The notes below the pieces were generated by a model. It did no database searches, was not told where the DNA came from, and was given only the letters and a program-made list of their open reading frames with translations. From an uncultured Maricaulis sp. (lineage in GTDB: Bacteria; Pseudomonadota; Alphaproteobacteria; Caulobacterales; Maricaulaceae), in the NCBI RefSeq assembly GCF_947259345.1, contig NZ_CAMYLS010000009.1, positions 1 to 64,000 on the forward strand: a DNA stretch of 64,000 bases, in the 5' to 3' direction. The translations under genes were made by a program, and so were the position numbers. Numbering within the stretch: the first letter of the stretch is position 1; each line of letters begins with the position of its first letter. This document shows, in pieces, positions 44,805-54,094 of the stretch.

Positions 44805-44993
44805 CTAACCCGTGAGGGGCTCGTGCGCGGATAGTCGCAGACTTTCTATCTGCTCCTTGAGCTTGAGCTTTTGTTTCTTGAGCCGCGCCAGTTCCAGGGA
44901 ATCCGCCGACGGGTGCTTCTTGACCTCGTCGATTTGTGTATCCAGACGCGTGTGTTTAGCGTCGAGCTCACGGATGCGGGCTTCGATGGGCAT
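44805..44993 (-). CDS. YdcH/DUF465-family protein
   Basis: A 62-residue all-helical protein (IRELDAKHTRLDTQIDEVKKHPSADSLELARLKKQKLKLKEQIESLR) of the YdcH/DUF465 type, predicted to form a helical hairpin or coiled coil. A second family member lies at 49737-49949. GGGAG precedes the ATG by about 8 bases. The long frame extending upstream to 45581 is antisense to ubiX and not part of the gene. Function is unknown. Confidence 0.82.
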   Translation of the reverse strand: MPIEARIRELDAKHTRLDTQIDEVKKHPSADSLELARLKKQKLKLKEQIESLRLSAHEPLTG

Positions 44994-45080
44994 GGAGACG
45001 TCTCCCTCTTGTGAAGTGGAACCTCGATTGAAGCAGGTTCCCGCATTATGTCTACTCACGAAACGTTTCGAGGTTAGAAG

Positions 45081-45668
45081 ATGGTGAAGCCGGATCGGAT
45101 GATTGTCGGGGTGTCGGGCGCCTCCGGCATCATCTATGGCATACGGGCGATGGAGGCGCTGAAGGCGCTGGGCATTGAGACCCATCTGGTCGCCTCGAAG
45201 GCCGCCGAGATGACGCTGGGGTATGAAACCGAGTTTTCGATCAGGGACTTCCGGGCCAAGGCCGATCATGTCTACAAGATGCCGGATGTCGGTGCGCCGA
45301 TCGCCTCTGGCTCGTTCGCGACCCGCGGCATGCTGATCGCGCCATGCTCGGTGAAGACCATGTCCGAGATCGCCACGGGCGTAACATCGAGTCTCCTGAC
45401 CCGCGCGGCCGACGTTGTTCTCAAGGAGCGGCGACGCCTTGTCTTGATGGTACGCGAGACGCCCTTCCACCTTGGACATCTGCGTACAATGGAAGCGCTG
45501 ACGGAAATGGGAGCCGTGATTTGTCCACCGCTGCCCGCCTTCTACGCGAAGCCGACCTGCATTGATGACCTGGTCGATCAATCGGTTGGCCGGGCGCTCG
45601 ATCTGTTCGGTCTTGACTGGGACGGCACAAGGCGCTGGGGCGAGGACCTGGAGGGTGGACGGCGCTAG
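45081..45668 (+). CDS. ubiX: Flavin prenyltransferase UbiX
   Basis: A 195-residue flavoprotein that makes prenylated FMN, the cofactor of UbiD decarboxylases needed for ubiquinone synthesis. Family motifs are VGVSGASGIIYGIRAMEAL, the conserved SGSFATRGMLIAPCSVKTMSEIATGV and LLTRAADVVLKERRRLVLMVRETP. UbiD is not in this window, although coq9 is elsewhere in it. Confidence 0.95.
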   Translation: MVKPDRMIVGVSGASGIIYGIRAMEALKALGIETHLVASKAAEMTLGYETEFSIRDFRAKADHVYKMPDVGAPIASGSFATRGMLIAPCSVKTMSEIATGVTSSLLTRAADVVLKERRRLVLMVRETPFHLGHLRTMEALTEMGAVICPPLPAFYAKPTCIDDLVDQSVGRALDLFGLDWDGTRRWGEDLEGGRR

Positions 45669-45676
45669 CGGGCCGA

Positions 45677-47557
45677 CTATTCCAGCGTCAGGCGAGTGAC
45701 ATCACCGGCCATGACATCAACCCCGGTCTCGCCGCCATTGCCCCATCGGATGACATAGTGGCCAGCGGCCAGCGTCAATAGCTCGCCGGAGCGGGCTGTG
45801 GCAATGGCTTCACCGCTGACCGGATCGACCACTTCATAAGGGCCGGTTACGGCGCGGGTCAGCGCCGCGATCAGCTCGGCCTCGTCCGCGGCGCCGAAAT
45901 AGTCGCCGCCGCCACTGGCGGCCCAGGCCCGGAATTCGGCTTCCAACGCGTCATCATCGATAGCGAAGCCGACGATATTGACGCGAATGTCCCAGCCCCG
46001 ATCACGCAGGCCCTGGATCGCCGCGGCCGCATCGCCGGAACAGGTCTCCTCGCCGTCGGTCAGCACGATCAGTATGCGTTTGCCGGCCGCGCCGGCGAGG
46101 TCACTGGCCGTCAACTCGATTGACCGACCGAGCGGCGTGCGGGCGAGGTTCATGGCGTTGATGCCAGCGATCACGCCGCTCGCGGTCGCCGGGTCAAGCG
46201 GCGCGAGCGGGATTTCCAGGTCGGTGCGGCAGCTGTCGGGTTCGCGATGGCCGAACACCCTCAGGGCAAAGCCCGTCCCCTCGGGGATCGCGTCATTGAC
46301 CAGTCCGGTCAGCGTGTTGCGCGCAATGGCGATGCGACGCTCTGTGCCGACTCGTTGGAGCATCGACCCGGACGCATCGAGGATCACGCCGACTGCATCC
46401 TCGGGTCCGAGCGCGGCGCGCCCGTACTCGACCAGCAATTGCCCTGGCTCCGCCGGTGGCGGCAACACGGAGATCGCCCGCCGCGCCATCTCCCGGCCAC
46501 CCCGGGTGAGGTAGATGAGCGTGTAGTCGCCCGGCTCGGCCGGTGCGCCGATCACCACATTGGGGGTATTGGGATCGATATAGCGAAAGCTCGCCAGCGC
46601 GCCGCTGGCATCGCGCATATCGATACGGTCGCCCTGATTTCCCGTTCCCGACCAGATTGCGGTGAACTGTTCGTAAGCCCGGGTTTGATCCGGTGCGCCG
46701 AGATCGATATGGGCCGCGACCACTTCAATGGGCGTGCGACCGATGACGCGCCCGCCGGAGACATAGACGATGTCATAGGATCCCAAAGTTTCGGAAGCGG
46801 TCAGAATGGCATTGTCATCCGCGCCTGCATTGCCGACATAGGTATAGCTGGCCCCGGCCAGGGGCTCGCCATCGCGCGCGGCAAAAGTGATGCGGTCCTG
46901 ACTGTTCTCCGGTCCGACCCAGCCAACCCGGACGGGGCCGCCCTGGAAGACCTCCGTCGGCGCGGACAGGGTCGCCTCGATGCCGCCGACTTCGATCGGC
47001 GTGCGCGCGAGGATGGTTGAGCCGCTCACATAGACAAGGTCATAGCTGCCCGCGTCTGCCGGCGCGCGCATGGAGGCCGGGCCGCCGCGCAGATTGCCGA
47101 CATAGGCATAGCTGGTTCCGCGTATCGGTTCGCCATCCCGTGCCGCAAAGGTCAGGCGGTCGCTGCGGCTCACCGGCCCGGTCCAGTCGACGCTGACCGC
47201 CTCGCCGGCGCTCACCGCGGCCGGAGCGGAGATGGAGGCATCAGGAAGTGTCACGCTTAACGGCTGGCTGGCCCGGATCTCGCCGCCCGACACATAAACC
47301 AGCACATAGGAGCCCGGCGCTTCCGGTACCATGATCATTTGTGGATTGCCTTGCAGGTAAGCGTAAGAGAGACGTCGTCCCTCACCGCTGGCCGGGCGTA
47401 TTTCAAGCATGTCGCCGCGCGCCTCCGAGGCCGTCCAGTTCACCTCGATATCCTGCCGGATATGCGCGTTGCCCGGCGCTTCGATCTGCCAGGTTTGGGC
47501 CAGTGCCGGGTTCAACGAGAGCAGAAAAAGGAAACTCAGACAGGTCAGGACGCGCAT
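45677..47557 (-). CDS. Exported VWA protein with four tandem beta-domain repeats
   Basis: A 626-residue protein with a Sec signal peptide (about 20 residues). Four repeats of roughly 90 residues follow, each with the pattern VxWTGPxxxxDxITFAARDGEPxxGxSYxYVGN and a closing SYDLVYVSGxxIxARTPIEV. A von Willebrand A domain comes next (about residues 385-570) with a DASGSM MIDAS motif and ILTDGEE, and then a small C-terminal beta domain. It is probably a periplasmic or surface metal-dependent binding protein. It heads a same-strand group with the next three genes (gaps of 9, 1 and 8 bases). Confidence 0.8.
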   Translation of the reverse strand: MRVLTCLSFLFLLSLNPALAQTWQIEAPGNAHIRQDIEVNWTASEARGDMLEIRPASGEGRRLSYAYLQGNPQMIMVPEAPGSYVLVYVSGGEIRASQPLSVTLPDASISAPAAVSAGEAVSVDWTGPVSRSDRLTFAARDGEPIRGTSYAYVGNLRGGPASMRAPADAGSYDLVYVSGSTILARTPIEVGGIEATLSAPTEVFQGGPVRVGWVGPENSQDRITFAARDGEPLAGASYTYVGNAGADDNAILTASETLGSYDIVYVSGGRVIGRTPIEVVAAHIDLGAPDQTRAYEQFTAIWSGTGNQGDRIDMRDASGALASFRYIDPNTPNVVIGAPAEPGDYTLIYLTRGGREMARRAISVLPPPAEPGQLLVEYGRAALGPEDAVGVILDASGSMLQRVGTERRIAIARNTLTGLVNDAIPEGTGFALRVFGHREPDSCRTDLEIPLAPLDPATASGVIAGINAMNLARTPLGRSIELTASDLAGAAGKRILIVLTDGEETCSGDAAAAIQGLRDRGWDIRVNIVGFAIDDDALEAEFRAWAASGGGDYFGAADEAELIAALTRAVTGPYEVVDPVSGEAIATARSGELLTLAAGHYVIRWGNGGETGVDVMAGDVTRLTLE

Positions 47558-47566
47558 GACGGGCTC

Positions 47567-48556
47567 CTAGGGTTCGACCAAGGTGTAGTGGTGGTGGCTG
47601 CGAAATCCGGCGCCGGCCCAATACAGGCTGTAGGCCGATTTCTCGATCCGTTCGATGGTGATGACATCGCCAGGCCCTGCAGGCAGGCCGGGGTCGCCGA
47701 CATATCGGGGCAGCGCGTCGCGAGGGCCCACAGCCCAGGCTTCGATCTGGTTGAAATAGCCGGGTGAGAGATCACTGCCGGGCGGGCCGTCATCCATGCC
47801 GTGTATCGAGGTCCAGGTGCCGGCGCGGCAGATTGCGATACCGTGCTGGCCGTCGGCCTCGCGCACGATCGGCACCGCGAAGTCATGGGCATCGTCGGCG
47901 TCGAAATCACCGTTCAGCATGCGCGGCAGGACCCAGGCTTCCGGGCGATAGGCGAGTTCCAGTCCGCAGGTGCGGATCAACTCCATCTCCTCGTTGATAT
48001 AGACCGGGTCGGTCGCATAGGCCTCCCGGGCCTGCTCATTCTCGCTCTTGGGCGTCATGATGCAGGCATTGAAGCGCAGATAGACCATGCGGGCACGCTC
48101 GCCCGGATCCAGATCGGCGAGGCCCAAGTCCTCAATGGAGAGCCAGCCAAGCCCGGCACTGCCAATTCTGTCAGCCGATGGATCGCCCAGCACAAAGCGG
48201 CGCTGGCGCTGGGGTGCGTTGATATCGCCCTCATTGGGCCCGGTATTGGCGGCATTGCGGAAATGCCAGCCATAGAGCTGGCGCGTATTCGTATCGCCAT
48301 GCTGCGGTGGATTGCCGAGGGCGAGGTTGGTGCCGTGGGGGTCCAGAATGTCGATGTCCCACCCATGCAGGGCCGGGCTCAGCACAAAGGTCAATCCATG
48401 ACCCAGATCGGCCGCGAACTGCCGGGCGCCCGCCACCTCGCCGCTGACCGCGAAAGCGTGGTGCTCGACCGAGGCCGAGCAGTCATCCGCCCGGGCGGGG
48501 CGCGACAGCATGACAGCCAGGCAGATGGCGAGCAGAAGGGTGGCGGACTGGCGCAT
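47567..48556 (-). CDS. Exported protein of unknown function, VWA cluster
   Basis: A 329-residue protein with a signal peptide (LLLAICLAVMLSRPARA). The mature part has three or more cysteines and segments such as LSPALHGWDIDILDPHGTNLALGNPP. It also has NGDFDADDAHDFAVPIV, an Asp-rich stretch like those in FG-GAP/Ca-binding repeats. The start at 48556 lies one base after the stop of the next gene; a GTG at 48571 is an alternative. Gene order suggests an operon with the VWA protein. I do not recognise the family. Confidence 0.7.
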   Translation of the reverse strand: MRQSATLLLAICLAVMLSRPARADDCSASVEHHAFAVSGEVAGARQFAADLGHGLTFVLSPALHGWDIDILDPHGTNLALGNPPQHGDTNTRQLYGWHFRNAANTGPNEGDINAPQRQRRFVLGDPSADRIGSAGLGWLSIEDLGLADLDPGERARMVYLRFNACIMTPKSENEQAREAYATDPVYINEEMELIRTCGLELAYRPEAWVLPRMLNGDFDADDAHDFAVPIVREADGQHGIAICRAGTWTSIHGMDDGPPGSDLSPGYFNQIEAWAVGPRDALPRYVGDPGLPAGPGDVITIERIEKSAYSLYWAGAGFRSHHHYTLVEP

Positions 48557-48557
48557 G

Positions 48558-48944
48558 TCAGGCTCTGTCACCTTCGCCTGTCAGTGCCTGCCCGGTCGGC
48601 TCGGGGCGGGTTTGCGGCTGGTTGCTCGTGTCCGGCACGTCCTCATTCGCGTTCAGGACGGCTTGGCTGACAAAAACAGCCAGTCCGGCGATGGCGAGAC
48701 TGCCCGCCAATGCGCAAGCCAGCAGCGCTTTCATGGGCAGGCGCACGGCGGCGATGATCGAGACCAGGAGGCCGAGAAGCCCGGCGAGCAGGCCGTAGCC
48801 CATTGCTTCGGCCGCCGCGGCCAGGCCCTGGCCTTCCGGCACGAGATATTGTCCGCCAAGCCAGGTTCCGGCCGCAAAAAAGATCAGCACCGTTGCGACA
48901 ATGACGGGCAGGCTCAGTGCGATCCGGGCGAGAGGGCGCGACAT
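48558..48944 (-). CDS. Small multi-pass membrane protein
   Basis: A 128-residue protein with three predicted membrane helices (LSLPVIVATVLIFFAAGTWL, GYGLLAGLLGLLVSIIAAV and LLACALAGSLAIAGLAVFV) and a hydrophilic Pro/Thr-rich tail. It ends just before the exported protein and follows the lipoprotein gene by 8 bases, so it belongs to the VWA cluster. Function is unknown. Confidence 0.68.
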   Translation of the reverse strand: MSRPLARIALSLPVIVATVLIFFAAGTWLGGQYLVPEGQGLAAAAEAMGYGLLAGLLGLLVSIIAAVRLPMKALLACALAGSLAIAGLAVFVSQAVLNANEDVPDTSNQPQTRPEPTGQALTGEGDRA

Positions 48945-48952
48945 CGGGCGTA

Positions 48953-49429
48953 CTAGTTCAAGGCCGTGACGGACACCGTCGTGGTCGCCCCGTTCGGGAT
49001 GAGATTGACGGATGTGGTGCGGCCCGCCTTTTCGAACTGCAGCATTTGCCCCGGCCCGCTCGGGCCGTTGGCCGCCTCGGTCCAGCCGAGCGCCGCCATC
49101 TCACTTGCATAGTATTCGGCCACTTCCTCCACCGAGCCATCTGCGAGGGCGGCGAGCGAAAAGCCCATATTGGGTATGGCATTGGCGCCATAGATGTTGA
49201 GGCCGGGATAATGGGCGATGTCATCGGGGAAGCCATCGGGCAAGTCCAGATTGGCTCCGGCCTGTGACCGGATCCCGCCGATATCCTGCTCCATGACCAC
49301 TTGGGGCTCGGCGCTATCCGGTTCGGGCGGGCTCGCAGGGCTCCCGGTCCCGGTGGTCTCGCCGCCGCAGGCCGCAAGCGGCAATGCTGTGAAGGCCAGG
49401 GTCAAAGCGGCTTTCATCCATCGTGTCAT
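48953..49429 (-). CDS. Lipoprotein of unknown function, VWA cluster
   Basis: A 158-residue lipoprotein with lipobox LAAC, followed by a Ser/Pro/Glu-rich linker and a globular domain of about 110 residues. The domain starts LPDGFPDDIAHYPGLNIYGANAIPNMGFSL and ends in a beta-rich stretch (TSVNLIPNGATTTVSVTAL). The start at 49429 has GGGGA 8 bases upstream. It is the first gene of the four-gene minus-strand cluster. Family not recognised. Confidence 0.72.
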   Translation of the reverse strand: MTRWMKAALTLAFTALPLAACGGETTGTGSPASPPEPDSAEPQVVMEQDIGGIRSQAGANLDLPDGFPDDIAHYPGLNIYGANAIPNMGFSLAALADGSVEEVAEYYASEMAALGWTEAANGPSGPGQMLQFEKAGRTTSVNLIPNGATTTVSVTALN

Positions 49430-49736
49430 GGCAGGCATCCCCGATCTCTGTCTCTGCCGACCGCGCGACGGCGGCGCGCCGGTTGAAGGACAGGCTACAC
49501 GTCTTGGTCGAAATCGGTAGTGTTTTTAAGAAACCTGTTTCGCGCGGGAGCTCGCCCGACCGCCATGGAGGCGCGATTATTCGCACGTGCAGCGCTATCG
49601 GCAATTTATTTGACCGGCGAATGCCGGTATCATATGCGCTTCGCCAAACGGGCTCGGGTGGGCCGCCAGTCTTGGCGACAGGCCTGACGTCCAGGCGGCT
49701 TAGACCAGAAAAAGATCAGAAAGAGACGGCTGAGGA
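49430..49736. other. Intergenic region without recognised feature
   Basis: This 307-base gap lies between divergent genes (lipoprotein and YdcH-like). I see no convincing gene, repeat or terminator. It presumably holds promoters for both. Confidence 0.45.
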
Positions 49737-49949
49737 ATGGATGGAGAAGCCCTGGACCAGCAGGCCCTGACCGAGCGGGTCGAACGCCTGCGGGAGCAGC
49801 ATGAATCCCTCAATCACGAAGTCGATGCCCTGGCGGAGAATGGGGTGGTCGACCAGCTCAAATTCGCCCGGTTGAAAAAGGAAAAACTGCGGATCAAGGA
49901 CCAGATTTCGCAGCTCGAGGACCAGATTACGCCCGATATCATCGCCTGA
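49737..49949 (+). CDS. YdcH/DUF465-family protein (second copy)
   Basis: A 70-residue helical protein (LTERVERLREQHESLNHEVDAL, then VVDQLKFARLKKEKLRIKDQISQLEDQI) of the YdcH/DUF465 type. It is a paralogue of the gene at 44805-44993 with the same coiled-coil character and shared LKKxKLxIKxQI motif. Function is unknown. It is convergent with the GGDEF gene. Confidence 0.82.
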   Translation: MDGEALDQQALTERVERLREQHESLNHEVDALAENGVVDQLKFARLKKEKLRIKDQISQLEDQITPDIIA

Positions 49950-49965
49950 CATCTGCGCGTTCGGG

Positions 49966-50709
49966 TCAGGCCTGTTTGCGGTCGCGGTCCTGCTCGGATT
50001 TCTGTGCCTGCTTGCAGGCATACATGGCCGCATCTGCTTTTGCCATGATGTCTTCTGCCTTGTGCCCGGCCTGCAGGGGCTGACAGCCCCAGGCGGTACC
50101 GACTGTCAGTTTGCGCCCGGCATAGTCGAACGGGGTGGTCGCAACACGCTCGGCAAGCTCACGCGCCTTGCACTCTGCGCCATCGGCGCCGGTCAGCGTC
50201 AGCACAACGGCAAACTCGTCTCCGCCGAGGCGGCCAACCGCGTCGGTTTCGCGCACATGGGCGGTCAGCAGATTGGCGACATGATGCAGGGCCGCATCGC
50301 CGGCCGCATGCCCATACTCGTCATTGATCGTCTTGAATCCATTGAGATCGAAATAGACCAGCGCCGACGGAGCATTGTGGCGTTCCGCGAGGGCGAGCGC
50401 GCGGCTGACTTCGCGGAGGAAAGCGCGGCGGTTCAGAACCGGCAGCATGACGTCATGATCGGCCAGCGATTCGAGCTCACGCACGCGGCCACGCAGGCGC
50501 TCGGTTTCCTTGCGGAGCTGGTCGACCTCGCCCATCAGCGAAAGCAGGGCGCGCTGGACATTGGGGGTCAGTTCGGCTTCCGGAACACCCATGATCGAGG
50601 CTGCATCCGATGGCGCCGGACTCGCGCTTGCCGTCCCGGGTTTGCGGGCTGTTTCGGTCTTTCCGGGGCGCGAAACATTCCCGGCAGGGCTGGTCGGTCC
50701 GATGCGCAT
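49966..50709 (-). CDS. Soluble GGDEF diguanylate cyclase
   Basis: A 247-residue protein with a disordered Pro/Ser-rich N-terminus, a short coiled coil (about 55-82) and a GGDEF domain. The active motif GGDEF (residues 162-166) is intact, and RETD (153-156) five residues upstream fits the inhibitory I-site RxxD, so it is probably an active c-di-GMP synthase with feedback control. There is no membrane or sensory domain. It is divergent from purE. Confidence 0.88.
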   Translation of the reverse strand: MRIGPTSPAGNVSRPGKTETARKPGTASASPAPSDAASIMGVPEAELTPNVQRALLSLMGEVDQLRKETERLRGRVRELESLADHDVMLPVLNRRAFLREVSRALALAERHNAPSALVYFDLNGFKTINDEYGHAAGDAALHHVANLLTAHVRETDAVGRLGGDEFAVVLTLTGADGAECKARELAERVATTPFDYAGRKLTVGTAWGCQPLQAGHKAEDIMAKADAAMYACKQAQKSEQDRDRKQA

Positions 50710-50757
50710 GGCTCGATCCTATTCGAATCTGTTCGCAGCTAGGCTCGCCAACTGTGG

Positions 50758-50772
50758 TTAAGAAACGGTCAA
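50758..50772. promoter_or_regulatory. Weak CtrA-box-like site
   Basis: TTAA-GAAACGG-TCAA lies between the GGDEF gene and purE. It matches TTAA-N7-TTAA except for one base, so it is a weak candidate for the CtrA cell-cycle regulator. Confidence 0.2.
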
Positions 50773-50869
50773 GCGCGAGGCGACCGCCTCCCTGCCTTGC
50801 CGGATCTTCTTGACCTTCACGCGCGCAGAGCTATGGTCGCGCGCTTCCTTTTCACGCGCAGGAAGCGTC

Positions 50870-51391
50870 ATGAGCGAAGCTTCGCCATCCTCAACTGACC
50901 CCTACAGATCTGCCGCCGACGTCGCGATCATCATGGGTTCGCGCTCGGATTGGCCGACGATGAAGAAGGCGGCCGCCATCCTCGACGAGCTGGAGATCAG
51001 CTTCGAGGCCCAGGTCGTTTCCGCACACCGCACGCCGGACCGGCTTGTCAGCTTTTCCAAGACCGCGCGCGAGCGGGGCATCAAGGTCGTGATCGCGGGC
51101 GCCGGTGGGGCGGCGCATTTGCCGGGCATGGTGGCATCCATGACCTCGCTGCCGGTTCTGGGTGTTCCAGTGAAGTCCAAGGCACTGAGCGGACAGGACA
51201 GCTTGTTGTCGATCGTCCAGATGCCCGGCGGCGTGCCGGTCGGCACGCTGGCCATTGGTGATGCCGGGGCGAAAAATGCCGGTCTTCTGGCCGCCTCCAT
51301 CCTCTCCTTGATGGATGCCGGTGTGGCCGAACGGCTCGATGCCTGGCGTCAGGCCCAGACCGACAGTGTTCCGGTGACGGTCGAGGACTGA
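50870..51391 (+). CDS. purE: N5-carboxyaminoimidazole ribonucleotide mutase (PurE)
   Basis: A 173-residue class I PurE that rearranges N5-CAIR to CAIR in purine synthesis. Motifs are [51 protein letters not shown] and the [14 protein letters not shown] closing region. The start at 50870 has AGGA 6 bases upstream. purK follows 4 bases later, the standard pair. Confidence 0.96.
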   Translation: MSEASPSSTDPYRSAADVAIIMGSRSDWPTMKKAAAILDELEISFEAQVVSAHRTPDRLVSFSKTARERGIKVVIAGAGGAAHLPGMVASMTSLPVLGVPVKSKALSGQDSLLSIVQMPGGVPVGTLAIGDAGAKNAGLLAASILSLMDAGVAERLDAWRQAQTDSVPVTVED

Positions 51392-51395
51392 TGCG

Positions 51396-52475
51396 ATGAG
51401 CGATGCGCCGCTGGCTCCGGGCAGTGTGATCGGGATACTTGGCGGCGGCCAGCTGGGCCGCATGCTGGCCACGGCCGGTGCGGCCCTGGGCTTTGACGTC
51501 CACATCTATGATCCCGAACCCGACTGCCCGGCCAGCCGTGTCGCGGCGCGCAGCTATTGCGCACCCTGGGACGATGCCGGGGCGGTTGCAAACTTCGCCA
51601 ATCGCTGCGCCGCGATCACCTATGAATTCGAGAATGTGCCGGTCGAGACCGTCGCCATTGCCGCGGCCGCCGCACCGCTGCGCCCCGGCGCGAAATCCCT
51701 CGAACTGACCCAGGACCGCTTCATCGAAAAGCATTTCATCAATCAGCAGGGCGTGAAGACCGTGCCCTTCGCCCAGGTCGATGATGTCGACAGCCTGGAA
51801 GCGGCCATCGAAAATATCGGCTTGCCCGCCGTCCTGAAGACGCGGCGCTTCGGCTATGACGGCAAGGGCCAGGCCTGGATCCGTGACGCTGAAGATGCGC
51901 GCGCGGCCTGGGAGATGATTGGCGGCCAGCCGGCCATTCTTGAGGGCGCGGCCGCCTTCAGGCGCGAATTGTCGGTTGTGGCAGCCCGCTCTGTGCGTGG
52001 CGAGGTCCTCGCCTTCCCCCTGTCCGAGAATGTCCATGGCGACGGCATTCTGAAGACGACCACTGCGCCGGCGCACGGGGTGGACAGTGCGACCCAGGAC
52101 CGGGCCCTGGCGATTGCCCGGGCGCTGGGCAATGGCCTGGAGCATGTCGGTGTGTTTGCGGTCGAGTTGTTCGATCTCGGCGAGGGCGAGCTGATCGTCA
52201 ACGAGATTGCCCCGCGCGTTCACAATACCGGACACTGGACGATGGATGGCTGTGGCTGCGACCAGTTTGAACAGCACATGCGTGCGGTGGCCGGCTGGCC
52301 GCTGGGCGATCCGGCGGCGCATTCGGCCTGCGTGATGAGCAATCTGATCGGCCATGATGCCGAAGCCTGGGCCGATCTGGCCGCCGACCCGCAGGCTCGC
52401 CTCCACCTCTACGGCAAGCGCGAGACTCGCGATGGTCGCAAAATGGGCCATGTAAACCGGCTCTCCCCGCTCTGA
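51396..52475 (+). CDS. purK: N5-carboxyaminoimidazole ribonucleotide synthase (PurK)
   Basis: A 359-residue ATP-grasp enzyme that carboxylates AIR to N5-CAIR for PurE. Visible motifs are IGILGGGQLGRMLATA, the AAAAPLRPGAKSLELTQDR region, VLKTRRFGYDGKGQ, VELFDLGEGELIVNEIAPRVHNTGHWTMD and the C-terminal HLYGKRETRDGRKMGHVN. Tightly spaced after purE. Confidence 0.96.
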   Translation: MSDAPLAPGSVIGILGGGQLGRMLATAGAALGFDVHIYDPEPDCPASRVAARSYCAPWDDAGAVANFANRCAAITYEFENVPVETVAIAAAAAPLRPGAKSLELTQDRFIEKHFINQQGVKTVPFAQVDDVDSLEAAIENIGLPAVLKTRRFGYDGKGQAWIRDAEDARAAWEMIGGQPAILEGAAAFRRELSVVAARSVRGEVLAFPLSENVHGDGILKTTTAPAHGVDSATQDRALAIARALGNGLEHVGVFAVELFDLGEGELIVNEIAPRVHNTGHWTMDGCGCDQFEQHMRAVAGWPLGDPAAHSACVMSNLIGHDAEAWADLAADPQARLHLYGKRETRDGRKMGHVNRLSPL

Positions 52476-52515
52476 TCGCGCTTCCAATGGTCGCTTGACC
52501 CCTTATGTTAAGGGC

Positions 52516-53295
52516 ATGAACCGAACGCCTCCCGATCCGCGCGCCTATATTGATGACCGCGGCCCGTTCGACCTGATCGGCGATATCCACGGCTGTTTCG
52601 ACGAGCTTGCAGCCCTGCTACAAACCCTCGGCTATGACCGGCGTGATGTGCACGACTGGCACCATCCGGAAGGGCGGCGTCCGGTTTTTCTTGGCGATCT
52701 TGTCGACCGTGGTCCGGACAGTCCCGGTGTGCTTCGCACGGTGCAGGCAACGGTCACGGCTGGGCGCGGCTATTGCGTGGTCGGCAATCATGACGACAAG
52801 TTCCGGCGCTGGCTGGCCGGGCGCGATGTGAAGATCTCGCACGGTATTCGCGAGACCATCGATCAGATGCAGGCCGAGCCGGACCCCTTCCACCGTGAAC
52901 TGGCTCATTTCATCGACACGCTGCCGCATCATCTTATCCTCGATGAGGGGCGGCTCATTGTGGCTCATGCCGGGGTCCAGGCGGACATGCATGGCGAAGA
53001 CAGCTCCCGCGTTCGCGCCTTTGCCATGTATGGCGAAGTGACCGGCGAGCGTGATGAGCACGGTCTGCCGATCCGGCGCGACTGGGCCCGCAGTTATTCG
53101 GGCGATCCGACCGTGGTCCATGGCCATGTCGCGGAACCGGAAATCCGCGAGCGTAATAATGTCGTGTGCATCGACACGGGCTGTGTCTTCGGCGGTCATC
53201 TGACGGCCATGCGCTGGCCCGAGCGCGATTATGTCCAGGTGCCTGCCCTTGAGGCCTGGTTCCACTCGCCGCGCTGGGCCGTCGACGACAACTAG
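52516..53295 (+). CDS. Calcineurin-like metallophosphoesterase
   Basis: A 259-residue phosphoesterase related to bis(5'-nucleosyl) tetraphosphatase or PrpE-type enzymes. All metal-site blocks are present: [35 protein letters not shown] and VHGHV. It is probably a nucleotide or phosphoprotein hydrolase; the substrate is not determined. The start at 52516 has AAGGGC just upstream. Its TAG stop and the stop of the convergent AOX gene share the same CTAG tetranucleotide (53292-53295). Confidence 0.88.
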   Translation: MNRTPPDPRAYIDDRGPFDLIGDIHGCFDELAALLQTLGYDRRDVHDWHHPEGRRPVFLGDLVDRGPDSPGVLRTVQATVTAGRGYCVVGNHDDKFRRWLAGRDVKISHGIRETIDQMQAEPDPFHRELAHFIDTLPHHLILDEGRLIVAHAGVQADMHGEDSSRVRAFAMYGEVTGERDEHGLPIRRDWARSYSGDPTVVHGHVAEPEIRERNNVVCIDTGCVFGGHLTAMRWPERDYVQVPALEAWFHSPRWAVDDN

Positions 53296-53936
53296 GCCGT
53301 CTGTTCGCGCGGCTTGCGGGCGAGCTGGTCGGCATAGTCGTGATTGACGTCGCGATGGCCGGCCTCGTCGGCCCGCACCGCGACCACGACATCACGCAGG
53401 CGCGCATCGGCAGGCAGGTCCCAGTAATCGATCGCGAGCTGCGGGGCCGGCACATTCTCGTGCTTTCCCGCATCAATGCCCTCGAGATATTGCGTGTAGC
53501 TGATCACCGCCTCCTCCTCGAAATAACCGACGACGCGGTGCGCCGTGCGCGGGGCGAAGAGGTAGAGGAAGAAATAGCAATTATAGAAGATCGCCTGGAC
53601 GACCATGATCACGATGCGCTCGAACAGGGTCGGCTTGGCGATCTCGATGAAGGTCATCAGATGCATGCGCTCGTTTTCCGCCTCATCCAGCAGGGTGCGG
53701 ATCCAGCCCTCATCATCGCGGATGCGGCGCAGCGCCTTGAGGTGCTGCAGCAGGCCGCCCACCATGCCGGGCACGGCCGCAACAGTTTCCAGCACCACGG
53801 CCCGGTGGCCATAGCGCTTGGCAAAGAAGGTGTCGGCAAAGAAGCGCAGGCATTTCACGAAGCCCAGGGCGATATGGTCACCCAGGCCTTCCGGCTTTCT
53901 GTGCTGGTCGAGAATGATGTGGTCCGTCGTCGGCAT
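53292..53936 (-). CDS. aox: Alternative oxidase (AOX)
   Basis: A 214-residue di-iron ubiquinol oxidase that passes electrons from ubiquinol to oxygen without cyanide sensitivity or proton pumping. Iron ligands are recognisable: Glu50, Glu89 with His92 (ENERMH), Glu140/141 (EEEAV) and Glu191-x2-His194 (DEAGH). Two membrane-facing hydrophobic stretches lie between them. The bacterial form is short, as expected. The start at 53936 follows GGGAG at 6-7 bases; an ATG at 53963 is less likely. Confidence 0.93.
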   Translation of the reverse strand: MPTTDHIILDQHRKPEGLGDHIALGFVKCLRFFADTFFAKRYGHRAVVLETVAAVPGMVGGLLQHLKALRRIRDDEGWIRTLLDEAENERMHLMTFIEIAKPTLFERIVIMVVQAIFYNCYFFLYLFAPRTAHRVVGYFEEEAVISYTQYLEGIDAGKHENVPAPQLAIDYWDLPADARLRDVVVAVRADEAGHRDVNHDYADQLARKPREQTA

Positions 53937-54094
53937 GTCGGTCTCCCGTGTGGGACGGTGCATGCCGGTCAGGGTGCGCCCATGGCGGGCAGGGCGGAAG
54001 GTGGCACGGCGCCGCGCGTCGATAAATCTCGCAACCGGGATGTGGGTATTGGCGCGGCGGATTTAAACCTGCAGTCGTCGTGACCCGGCTGCGA

